A stretch of DNA of 64,000 bases from Pseudoalteromonas ulvae UL12 (lineage in GTDB: Bacteria; Pseudomonadota; Gammaproteobacteria; Enterobacterales; Alteromonadaceae): NCBI RefSeq assembly GCF_014925405.1, contig NZ_AQHJ01000019.1, positions 62,001-126,000 on the forward strand, in the 5' to 3' direction. Both the position numbers and the translations under genes were made by a program. The notes under the pieces were generated by a model. It was given only the letters and a program-made list of their open reading frames with translations. It was not told the DNA's origin and made no database searches. Positions 45,869-53,726 of the stretch are shown piece by piece (positions within the stretch are counted from its first letter, which is position 1; the number at the start of each line of letters is the position of its first letter).

Positions 45869-47707
45869 TTGGATAATATCGCCATCAGACTTGTTTACGC
45901 GAGTGTGTATCTACTCACTGCGCTGATCATTTTCTTTCAGCTAAAAAACCGTAAAGATCGCAACTTGCTTTTTGTGCTTGCCTGTAGCTTCTTAGCTCTT
46001 TATTGGTACGTCATTTCATTTATGCTGATAGTGCCGATACACTCTTCGTACTTACCCCAATTCGGACGGGTTATTTTTCATATCGGTTTATTCAGTTTTG
46101 TCTGGGCCTCTTTATTAAGAAATTACTCGCCAAAATGGCTCAAGGCTTTAGCTGTTCTGGATTTATTTATTTATTTCATTGATGTGCTGAGTTTAGGGCC
46201 TACTTTATCTTTTGTTTATTATGTCGCCAGCAGCCAACTTATTATTGCCATTAGCTTTTTTCTACGATCAGCCAAGCGAAACTCGGCCGACATCGTACTT
46301 GTCTTTTTATTTGTGCTATCTGCTATGATGGTCACTTTTCGCCAGCCACTCGAACAGCTATCACCTTTAATTAATTTATCAGGCGTCGCATTGATTAATG
46401 TCTCTGTGTGTTTTGCATTATTTGGTAGCTCACTGTTAGATTATCAACAGGAAATTTCCAAACTCATTAACAGCGACACCATCTCTAATCTGCCAAATAG
46501 ACGCGCCCTTTTTAAAGAGTTAAAAAAACGAGATGGGCAAGGCAGCTCTTATCACTTGCTGATTGTAGAGTGGCAAGGGCTAAAAGAAATAACCCATGAT
46601 TTTGGTTATAGCATCACAGATAAAACCCTTGGTCTGCTCAGTAAAAAAACGCAACAACTAACCCTACCAATTCAGTGGTATAATTTGAGCCTGACTCAAT
46701 GGGTTATTTTATTTGAGAACAATGAAGATCAAGTTAACATCATCACAGAACAAGTTACTCTCTTAGTTCGCCAAGCCTTTAAAATTGAGCAACACGAAGT
46801 GCGGTTAAAAACACTTTTCGGGTTTGCTCCTGCAAGCTTAACGAATTCTTTTAGTGATAAAATTCAGCTAGCTCAGCTGCATTTGAGCCAAGCAGACAAA
46901 ACCAATCATATCAATGCGCTCTTTCCTGTTTCAAACAACCTGCTCTCTCACTCTAAGCAGGAACAAGCGCTGGAGCAAAAGCTCAAATTAGCCATTCAGA
47001 ATGAAGATATCAGCATTGCTTATCAGCCCAAATTTTCAGCATCAAATACCGAGTTGATGGTGGGATGTGAAGCGCTCGCACGCTGGCAAAGTGACGGGCA
47101 ATGGATCTCTCCCGGTATCTTCATTCCTTTAGCTGAACGATTTAATTTAATTAGTCAAATCGACTTAATTGTTCTCAAAAAAGCATGGCAATTTGCGGCA
47201 AGCTTAAAGCGTGAGGACTTTCGAGTCGCAGTTAACTTTTCATCTGTGAATTTTAATTATGAGGTTGATTTATTCTCAATTGTTAAAAACCTAGCTGAAC
47301 GCTACCAACTGCCTTATCAAGTATTAGAAATCGAAATTACTGAAGCTGCGATGGCGAATTCCGACTATGTCGTAGCACAATTAACACAGCTGCAAAGCTT
47401 AGGGATAACGGTCGCGATTGATGACTTTGGTACGGGTTTTTCGAGCCTGTCACAAGTAAATAAACTCCCTTTTGATACCCTCAAAATCGACCGAGCATTT
47501 ATTCAGGCTCTTCCTGACCATAATGCCATCGCACGTTTTGTATTGCAGCTTGCACAAGAATTAAAAGTCAACGTAGTTGCCGAAGGCGTCGAAACGCATC
47601 AACAATTAGATTGGCTCATCGCAGAGCACTGTGATGTTATTCAAGGATTTTTATTAAGTAAGCCCATCTCTGAACAAGCTCTTAAAGAGCTGTTATTTTG
47701 CAAGTGA
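45869..47707 (+). CDS. membrane EAL phosphodiesterase with degenerate GGDEF
   Basis: 612 residues from a TTG at 45869, with AGGA 7 bases upstream. About seven membrane helices (residues 5-190) form a sensor. The GGDEF domain (about 205-350) starts normally (ISNLPNRRALF) but lacks the GG[DE]EF loop (region reads SLTQWVILFEN), so it should not make c-di-GMP. The EAL domain (about 370-610) keeps the catalytic set: EAL in CEALARW, NFSS, EITEAAM, IDDFGTGFSS, LKIDRAF and VAEGVET. It should degrade c-di-GMP. It overlaps the convergent binding-protein gene by 15 bases. Confidence 0.9.
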   Translation: MDNIAIRLVYASVYLLTALIIFFQLKNRKDRNLLFVLACSFLALYWYVISFMLIVPIHSSYLPQFGRVIFHIGLFSFVWASLLRNYSPKWLKALAVLDLFIYFIDVLSLGPTLSFVYYVASSQLIIAISFFLRSAKRNSADIVLVFLFVLSAMMVTFRQPLEQLSPLINLSGVALINVSVCFALFGSSLLDYQQEISKLINSDTISNLPNRRALFKELKKRDGQGSSYHLLIVEWQGLKEITHDFGYSITDKTLGLLSKKTQQLTLPIQWYNLSLTQWVILFENNEDQVNIITEQVTLLVRQAFKIEQHEVRLKTLFGFAPASLTNSFSDKIQLAQLHLSQADKTNHINALFPVSNNLLSHSKQEQALEQKLKLAIQNEDISIAYQPKFSASNTELMVGCEALARWQSDGQWISPGIFIPLAERFNLISQIDLIVLKKAWQFAASLKREDFRVAVNFSSVNFNYEVDLFSIVKNLAERYQLPYQVLEIEITEAAMANSDYVVAQLTQLQSLGITVAIDDFGTGFSSLSQVNKLPFDTLKIDRAFIQALPDHNAIARFVLQLAQELKVNVVAEGVETHQQLDWLIAEHCDVIQGFLLSKPISEQALKELLFCK

Positions 47708-48820
47708 AGTGTTTGAAGGTTTTAAATTACTCACTATTTTTTCAACACTAAACTGATAACCAGCATTAGCCTGGTTTTGTAAACTAAATTGCCTAAAGTC
47801 AAAATCAATCCATGCATTTTGATTCTGTTTCATTAAGGGAAGTAAAGAAGCAACATTATCTTGATTAACAAGTTCAAGCTCAAAAATAAGCTGTTTGCTT
47901 TTTGAGTGTGACCAATATGGAATACCCTGCATGTGATCAGCAATACTTATCAATGCCCAAGCGCCCATCATAAAATGCCCGCCAACGGATGCTGACATCT
48001 CACCTTGAATGATTTTCTCTAAAGATGGATTGAGCCAATCAAAGCCACCGATAAACACATCTTTATTGACTATTAGCCCTAGCTCTTTACTCGCTCTAAT
48101 TGCACCATACCCCATCAAATCGGAAGCACTCCAGATCATTGCTGTTTTAGGGTAACGTTTTAATAACTTGAGGGTATTTTGATAGGCTAATTGTTCAGAC
48201 CAACTTGCGTAGACAATTTGCCCCAAACTGACAGCCTCAGATTGAGCAACACTCTCTAATAACCCTTGGTTACGCGCCAGCGACTCCTGTCCATGGTGCC
48301 CACTTAACCCAATCACAGTTGCGGACTCAGTGTGATGTTTCTGATATTGACGAATCAAATCACTCGCCAATAATTTACCCGCCTGTTGATGATCGTAAAA
48401 AATCTCTCCTAGCCAGTAGGTAAAATTTTCACCTGGCAGCCCTACTTGTGTGCGCTCTTCATCTAAGATATTGTTTTCTAGAGTAATAAAAGGCACTTTA
48501 TATTCCTCAAGCAGCGACATCATAGGTTTAGCCCCGCCAGGGTAGTTCATGAAAATCACATAATCTGGTTTTTTCTGATATTGCAAATACCGCCTTACTT
48601 CATCAAACTGAATTAAACGATTGCCACCACCATAAACAATATCAAGTTGAATATCTAAATCAGCCGCAGCAGCTTGGGTGATCATTTCCGTTTTGAGCCA
48701 AAAAGGTTCGTTAATTATTGAGGGATTCACAAATAATACGGTAGGTTTAGCTAAAGCAGCAGTAGAAGCAGCAAAGCTTATAAAAACAAACCAAACGATG
48801 AATTTTCTAAACACGTGCAA
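47693..48820 (-). CDS. sugar-type periplasmic binding protein (Peripla_BP_4), orphan
   Basis: 375 residues with a Sec signal peptide (ASTAALA). The body follows the LacI/RbsB binding-protein pattern: KPTVLFVNPSIINEPFW, the PDYVIFMNYPGG segment, VIGLSGHHGQESLARNQGLL, and IWSASDLMGYGAIRASKELG. The start is uncertain: TTG at 48820 or GTG at 48814, neither with a clear ribosome site. No ABC partners nearby. Its 3' end overlaps the EAL gene, so it might feed a signal to a membrane sensor; that is inference. Confidence 0.85.
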   Translation of the reverse strand: MHVFRKFIVWFVFISFAASTAALAKPTVLFVNPSIINEPFWLKTEMITQAAAADLDIQLDIVYGGGNRLIQFDEVRRYLQYQKKPDYVIFMNYPGGAKPMMSLLEEYKVPFITLENNILDEERTQVGLPGENFTYWLGEIFYDHQQAGKLLASDLIRQYQKHHTESATVIGLSGHHGQESLARNQGLLESVAQSEAVSLGQIVYASWSEQLAYQNTLKLLKRYPKTAMIWSASDLMGYGAIRASKELGLIVNKDVFIGGFDWLNPSLEKIIQGEMSASVGGHFMMGAWALISIADHMQGIPYWSHSKSKQLIFELELVNQDNVASLLPLMKQNQNAWIDFDFRQFSLQNQANAGYQFSVEKIVSNLKPSNTSLAK

Positions 48821-48887
48821 GCCATTTTGAACGGAGAGTAATTTTTATCTAACTACCATCCGTTACAAAAGTAAAGTTGTACGCCAT

Positions 48888-48919
48888 AAAAAGCCGCCAA
48901 AATACGATTGATGGCGGCT
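48888..48919 (-). terminator. terminator after hmp
   Basis: On minus, AGCCGCC pairs with GGCGGCT across a 13-15-base loop and is followed by TTTTT. Confidence 0.85.
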
Positions 48920-48928
48920 ATTTATCGA

Positions 48929-50113
48929 CTAATGGTCAAATATATTTGCGTGCGGGCCGAACACTTCATAATGAATACGAGAAGCTGCGACCCCAAGCTC
49001 TCTAAGTTGCTGATAAGCAAACTGCATAAATCCTATTGGCCCACAAATATAAAAGTCACCCAGCTCAATTGGTAACGGCACTGCATTTAACTGCATAGTG
49101 CCATGGCGTGCATTTTCAACATGTTCATGCTGATGCCATATATAATGGGCTGCATTTAATTGCTGACATAAGGCTTGAGTATTTTGAGCAAAGCTCTGCT
49201 GCGCCAATGAATTACAAGCATGTAAAAAAGAGACTGGAAGCTTATACTCTTGCTTGGCAAGCGTATCTAACATCGCCATCATTGGTGTAATTCCGACTCC
49301 CGCAGAGATTAAAACCACAGGCGCATCACGGTCCACCAAAAAGAACTCACCCGATGGCGGATATAATGTGACTTCATCGCCTAACATCAGCTCATTATGT
49401 AAGTAATTAGAAACCACACCTATAAATGGCGTGTTTTCACGTTTTACTGAAATGCGATAACTCTCGCCATTACTCGCTTGAGATAACGAATACTGTCTGA
49501 TCTCCTTAAATTCTGCCGTTGGAATTTTCACCTCAATCCCAATATATTGACCACTGACATAATCCAATACCGGCAATCCATCTAACGGGGAAAAAGTAAA
49601 GCTTGTCACCAGTTCAGACTCAACCTCTTTGGCTATTAATTTGAAAGCTCTAGGGCCTCGCCAACCACCAGCAGCATTGCTTCGCTCTTGATACAACTGA
49701 GCCTCACGCTCTATAAAAATACCGGCTAAGACTTGGTACGCACTTTGCCATGCCGCTAATACGTTTTTAGGGAAACTCTCTGGTGCTAACTCATCAAGGG
49801 TTGCCAGTAAATGCTCACCTACAATCGCGTAATGTTCAGCTTGAATATTTAAGCTAGTATGCTTTTGTGCGATGCGTTCGACAGCACCTATTAGCACACT
49901 CACATTTTCAATATTTTTAGCATACGCAGCAATAGCCTCAAACAAAGCCAGTTGCTGACGGCCACTTTTCTGATTGCTCATATTAAATATGTGCTGCAAT
50001 TGTGGATGATGAGAAAATAAACGTTGGTAAAAATGCGCAGTTAACGCTGGGCCTGCACTTTCCAGTACTGGTATCGTGGTTTTAATAAGCCCCAATTGCT
50101 GTTCGCTTAACAC
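48929..50113 (-). CDS. hmp: flavohaemoglobin, nitric oxide dioxygenase
   Basis: 394 residues from a GTG at 50113, 7 bases after GGAG; this matches the known length, whereas the open frame back to 50287 runs into nnrS. Globin domain: Tyr in AHFYQRLF, Gln in NMSNQKSG, proximal His in IAQKHTSLN. FAD domain: RQYSLSQ. NAD(P)H domain: SAGVGITPMMAMLDTL and YICGPIGFM. It converts NO and O2 to nitrate. Last gene of an NO-response operon. Confidence 0.96.
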   Translation of the reverse strand: MLSEQQLGLIKTTIPVLESAGPALTAHFYQRLFSHHPQLQHIFNMSNQKSGRQQLALFEAIAAYAKNIENVSVLIGAVERIAQKHTSLNIQAEHYAIVGEHLLATLDELAPESFPKNVLAAWQSAYQVLAGIFIEREAQLYQERSNAAGGWRGPRAFKLIAKEVESELVTSFTFSPLDGLPVLDYVSGQYIGIEVKIPTAEFKEIRQYSLSQASNGESYRISVKRENTPFIGVVSNYLHNELMLGDEVTLYPPSGEFFLVDRDAPVVLISAGVGITPMMAMLDTLAKQEYKLPVSFLHACNSLAQQSFAQNTQALCQQLNAAHYIWHQHEHVENARHGTMQLNAVPLPIELGDFYICGPIGFMQFAYQQLRELGVAASRIHYEVFGPHANIFDH

Positions 50114-50133
50114 AAATAAACTCCTTAACTCAA

Positions 50134-51360
50134 TTATGACTGACGTGGTTGCGTCAAAATAGGTAAATAAACAACACAGAACATCGTAAATGCGACACCC
50201 CATAAACACGCACTGACAACCCAAGCTGCGGGGTGTAAATTCAGTACGCTCAAAAAGAATCGGCTCAAAGTGGCCATTAGCATCCACATGAACCCTAAGC
50301 TAATCGCCCCTCGGACAACGAGCGCTCGGCCGGTGTGCCCTAAAGAGACACGGCTCATCATGGATAAAATCATCAATCCGATTGACCCTAACGTAATCAC
50401 ATGTAGGCCAGTGCTAAAAGAAAAGTACGAATGGAAATAGCTACTACCAAGCAAGATAAGCCCCACAGCGAGTAGCAAATACGCCAAATGCAAAGACCAC
50501 AATAAAGGAATCGACATCACCTTATGAGGATACCAAAACACCATACGCGCCAAATGCAGGCAACCGACTAACAGTAACCACACGCCAGCACTCACTGTTA
50601 ACGTAAAAAAATAACTCATAAAAAAGCTCACGGTCCCTGCCAATGCAACCCAAGGCAACAATCGCTCTAACCATTTAGGGGCACTTTTATCCTCCAATAC
50701 AATCCCTTCTCGAGCACAGCCACTGCGGGTGAAAAAGGGGATCACTCGCCCACCTAATAACGCAATTAAAATAGTGAATAGCAGCACGCAGGTGCGCATA
50801 ATATGAAGTGCAAAACCGACATACCCCGAAACATCTGCAATCAGCGCAGCTAAATTCGCCAACATCAGGACAGTTAGCAAACCAATAAAGACATAATTAC
50901 GACGATTTTTGGTTTCAATAATCGGTCGTGCAAACTGGACAATGACCCAACCCCACCATAGCACCTGTAAAATAATCACCAAAAACGCCTGCTCAGCCTC
51001 AACACTCCAAAAGCTAATGCGAATGATGCACCACAAGAAAATCAGGCCAAGTAAATGAGGAGCTGCAAGTGTTTTTTGCCCTGTCCATGTCTGCACTGCA
51101 GTCAATAAAAATCCTGCTGCGACGGTTGCAGCAAAGGCAAAAATCATCTCATGACCGTGCCAGACTACCGGTGTGAGTAGCAACCTTGCGTGTGACACAC
51201 CTCCAAATAGCACACCTAACCAAACAGCTAAGGCCGCAATTGAGCCAAAACTGGCCATTAAAAACAGTGGCCTAAACGCCATGCTCAACAATGGATGATC
51301 CCAACCAGTTTGCGCGACGTGCAGATTCTCTGCCCCATTGGGCATCACCAACTTACTCAT
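50134..51360 (-). CDS. nnrS: NnrS family membrane protein
   Basis: 408 residues from the ATG at 51360, two bases after the preceding stop (TGATATG). About twelve membrane helices. Family features: HPLLSMAFRPLFL near the N-terminus, VVWHGHEMIFAFAAT, GGRVIPFFTR and the HVITLGSIGLMILSMMSRVSLGHTGR segment with conserved His. NnrS is a haem- and copper-containing protein linked to relief of nitric oxide and iron-nitrosyl stress in other bacteria. It lies 20 bases before hmp. Confidence 0.94.
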   Translation of the reverse strand: MSKLVMPNGAENLHVAQTGWDHPLLSMAFRPLFLMASFGSIAALAVWLGVLFGGVSHARLLLTPVVWHGHEMIFAFAATVAAGFLLTAVQTWTGQKTLAAPHLLGLIFLWCIIRISFWSVEAEQAFLVIILQVLWWGWVIVQFARPIIETKNRRNYVFIGLLTVLMLANLAALIADVSGYVGFALHIMRTCVLLFTILIALLGGRVIPFFTRSGCAREGIVLEDKSAPKWLERLLPWVALAGTVSFFMSYFFTLTVSAGVWLLLVGCLHLARMVFWYPHKVMSIPLLWSLHLAYLLLAVGLILLGSSYFHSYFSFSTGLHVITLGSIGLMILSMMSRVSLGHTGRALVVRGAISLGFMWMLMATLSRFFLSVLNLHPAAWVVSACLWGVAFTMFCVVYLPILTQPRQS

Positions 51361-51361
51361 A

Positions 51362-51631
51362 TCAGAATTCTCTGCTGCCAAGGTTATACAAAGCAAAACA
51401 ACGTAAAACGTATGCCAATTTAAAAACACCAGCAAAAACAATGGTCAGTAAATGCGCGGCAATTTGGCTATACAATGAAAAAAACTCTGCGTAGCCATAG
51501 CTAATCACTAAGCACAAAACAGTGAGCGATAAATTGATGATCATTGCCCAATTAGCCCACACTAAACAACGAGAAAGGAAAGCTGGCTGAATACTGCCAG
51601 GCTGCTCATGAATATGAATCTGCGATATCAT
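51362..51631 (-). CDS. small membrane protein of the NO-response operon
   Basis: 89 residues with two membrane segments (about residues 27-47 and 55-78). No Cys pair or obvious haem motif; the start is HIHEQPGS-like with two His. Unknown family, but it is the first gene of the operon under the sigma-54/NorR promoter, so a role in NO handling or membrane protection is likely. The stop is two bases from nnrS. Confidence 0.8.
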   Translation of the reverse strand: MISQIHIHEQPGSIQPAFLSRCLVWANWAMIINLSLTVLCLVISYGYAEFFSLYSQIAAHLLTIVFAGVFKLAYVLRCFALYNLGSREF

Positions 51632-51660
51632 TACGACGCTCCTAAATAAATATACCTAGC

Positions 51661-51680
51661 TATAGCAATCACAATGCCAA
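51661..51680 (-). promoter_or_regulatory. sigma-54 promoter of the NO operon
   Basis: On the minus strand TTGGCATTGTGATTGCTATA has the -24 GG and -12 GC elements exactly 10 bases apart (GG at 51678-51677, GC at 51666-51665). Transcription would start about 20 bases before the first ATG. Confidence 0.8.
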
Positions 51681-51743
51681 TCTCGAAATAAAAATCAAAT
51701 CGTTAAAAAACAATAAGTTAAATGCAAATCAAAAACTAGAAGA

Positions 51744-51779
51744 GTCATTTTGACCTCGCCAAAAAAGAGTCAAAGTGAC
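51744..51779. promoter_or_regulatory. two NorR enhancer sites
   Basis: GTCATTTTGAC (51744-51754) and GTCAAAGTGAC (51769-51779) both match the NorR core GTCA-N3-TGAC and are 25 bases apart. They lie 65-100 bases upstream of the sigma-54 promoter and directly before norR. E. coli norVW has three such sites; only two are evident here. Confidence 0.85.
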
Positions 51780-51844
51780 TCTTATGTTTATTTTTGCAAA
51801 AACTGCTACACTTGGACCACACTCTTTGCTCCTTGAATAGCGCT

Positions 51845-53425
51845 ATGACTTCTCTTTCGCACAATGCTTTAATCGAACTTGCACTGGATTTGACGCAATC
51901 ACTCAATAGCGCAGATCGCTTTGACCGCCTGCTCGATACTATTCGTAAAACTATTCATTGCGACGCGATTGCGTTACTGCTTTATCAAGATTCATTACTC
52001 AAACCTCTTGCGATGCAAGGGTTGAGTAAAGAGACACTCGGACGACGCTTTATCCTTAACGAACACCCAAGATTTGAGCGGATTTGCCAATCAGAGTCAC
52101 CAACTCGTTTTAGTAGTGACTGCTCTCTACCAGATCCATATGACGGCCTTTTACGAGACAGTGAAGATGATTTGCCTGTGCATGCTTGTATGGGATTACC
52201 TTTACACGCGAATAATCAGCTGATCGGTGTCCTCACGTTAGATAGCCTCAGCCCTGGCATATTTGACCAAATACCAGAACGTGTCCTTGCTATTATTTCG
52301 GCCATGGCCTCCGCCACTCTCAATACAGCAATTCATTTAGAGCAGCTGGAGCTGCAAGCGCAACATAACAAAAATGTTGTCGCCGAGCTGACCCAAGAAG
52401 CGTGGCAAAAAGATGGTGGCGAAATCATCGGACAAAGTCCGGTGATCACAGCACTCAAAAATGATATCCAAGTGGCAGCGTCCTCCGATCTCACCATTCT
52501 TATTACAGGCGAAACTGGCGTTGGCAAAGAGTTGGTTGCCCGCACGCTCCATCAAGCATCTCATCGCCACCATGCGCCACTGGTTTACGTCAATTGTGCA
52601 GCCCTACCTGAAAACCTGATTGAGAGTGAGTTATTTGGCCATGTAAAAGGAGCATTCACCGGCGCGTTAAAAAACCGTGCGGGTAAATTTAATTTAGCTG
52701 ATGGCGGGACGTTATTTTTAGATGAAATCGGCGAACTACCACTACTGGCGCAAAGTAAGCTGTTAAGAGCATTACAAAATCAGGAAATTCAACCAGTTGG
52801 TCAAGACCATATTCACAAAGTCAATGTGCGAGTCATAACCGCAACCAATCGTGATTTGAATGTCGAAGTACAAGCAGGACGATTTAGAGCCGATCTCTTT
52901 CATCGTTTAAGTGTTTACCCGATTGACGTGCCACCGCTGAGAGAGCGTGTCGGTGATATCCCCATCCTTGCTGGTTTTTTTGTTGAACTAGCCAGACGCA
53001 AATTTGCAGTTAGCCAATTTAAACTCTCACCTCAAGTAATTATTAACTTAAGTCAATATTCTTGGCCTGGTAATGTCAGAGAACTCGAACATGTCATTAA
53101 CCGTGCGGCGTTAAAAGCGCGCGCCCGTAATCCTCAACAACCGATCATCACTTTGCAACCCGAAGATTGCACCGACTTGCCTGCCGATTTATCAACGCAC
53201 TCATCAGAATTGGACACTCCGACTTCCCCTGAGCTCAGTTATACCTTGGGTCACTCTTTGAAAGAAGCAACTGAGCACTTTCAACGGCAAACCATCTTAA
53301 ATGCATTAGTAAAACACCATGGCAATATTGCAGCGACGGCACGTGAGCTATTAACAGATCGAGCCAACTTGACCAGACTGATTAAACGCTTAGGAATAAA
53401 AATCAATAAACAGATATCACTGTAA
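51845..53425 (+). CDS. norR: nitric oxide-responsive sigma-54 activator
   Basis: 526 residues from the ATG at 51845, matching the E. coli start; the frame is open back to 51794. GAF domain (about 15-170: [33 protein letters not shown]) holds the non-haem iron that senses NO. AAA+ domain: [25 protein letters not shown]. Fis-type helix at the C-terminus ([16 protein letters not shown]). It should activate the divergent small protein-nnrS-hmp operon. Confidence 0.95.
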   Translation: MTSLSHNALIELALDLTQSLNSADRFDRLLDTIRKTIHCDAIALLLYQDSLLKPLAMQGLSKETLGRRFILNEHPRFERICQSESPTRFSSDCSLPDPYDGLLRDSEDDLPVHACMGLPLHANNQLIGVLTLDSLSPGIFDQIPERVLAIISAMASATLNTAIHLEQLELQAQHNKNVVAELTQEAWQKDGGEIIGQSPVITALKNDIQVAASSDLTILITGETGVGKELVARTLHQASHRHHAPLVYVNCAALPENLIESELFGHVKGAFTGALKNRAGKFNLADGGTLFLDEIGELPLLAQSKLLRALQNQEIQPVGQDHIHKVNVRVITATNRDLNVEVQAGRFRADLFHRLSVYPIDVPPLRERVGDIPILAGFFVELARRKFAVSQFKLSPQVIINLSQYSWPGNVRELEHVINRAALKARARNPQQPIITLQPEDCTDLPADLSTHSSELDTPTSPELSYTLGHSLKEATEHFQRQTILNALVKHHGNIAATARELLTDRANLTRLIKRLGIKINKQISL

Positions 53426-53726
53426 TAGTTATTGCAATAAAAGCATCAATACACGTATTTAAAATCCCTTCAACAAAACACCTGATGGCGCAATGCATAT
53501 AGAGCTTGCGCCCACCCTGTCAAATAAACTGAATTCACAAGTTAAATTAATGCGCATTTACGAATAAATAAACCTGCATTAAATAATTGGTAATCTAACT
53601 CATTCACTTGTGCCCAAATTTGCGCATTATGTAATAAAAATGTAACTTGGTGTTTTTACACTAGCAGTTCCATTTATGGGGCTTTACTTTCACGCAAATA
53701 ACCTTGTTGGATAACAGGAACAAATC
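53426..53726. other. intergenic region norR-nuclease gene
   Basis: 301 bases with no gene. A hairpin GGCGCAA/TTGCGCC (53487-53493 and 53506-53512) has no T run. TGCGCATT motifs recur nearby. The nuclease promoter must lie here. Confidence 0.45.

Noticed and set aside
53487..53512. Terminator after norR
   Set aside because: The GGCGCAA hairpin is not followed by a T run, so I left it as an unexplained hairpin.
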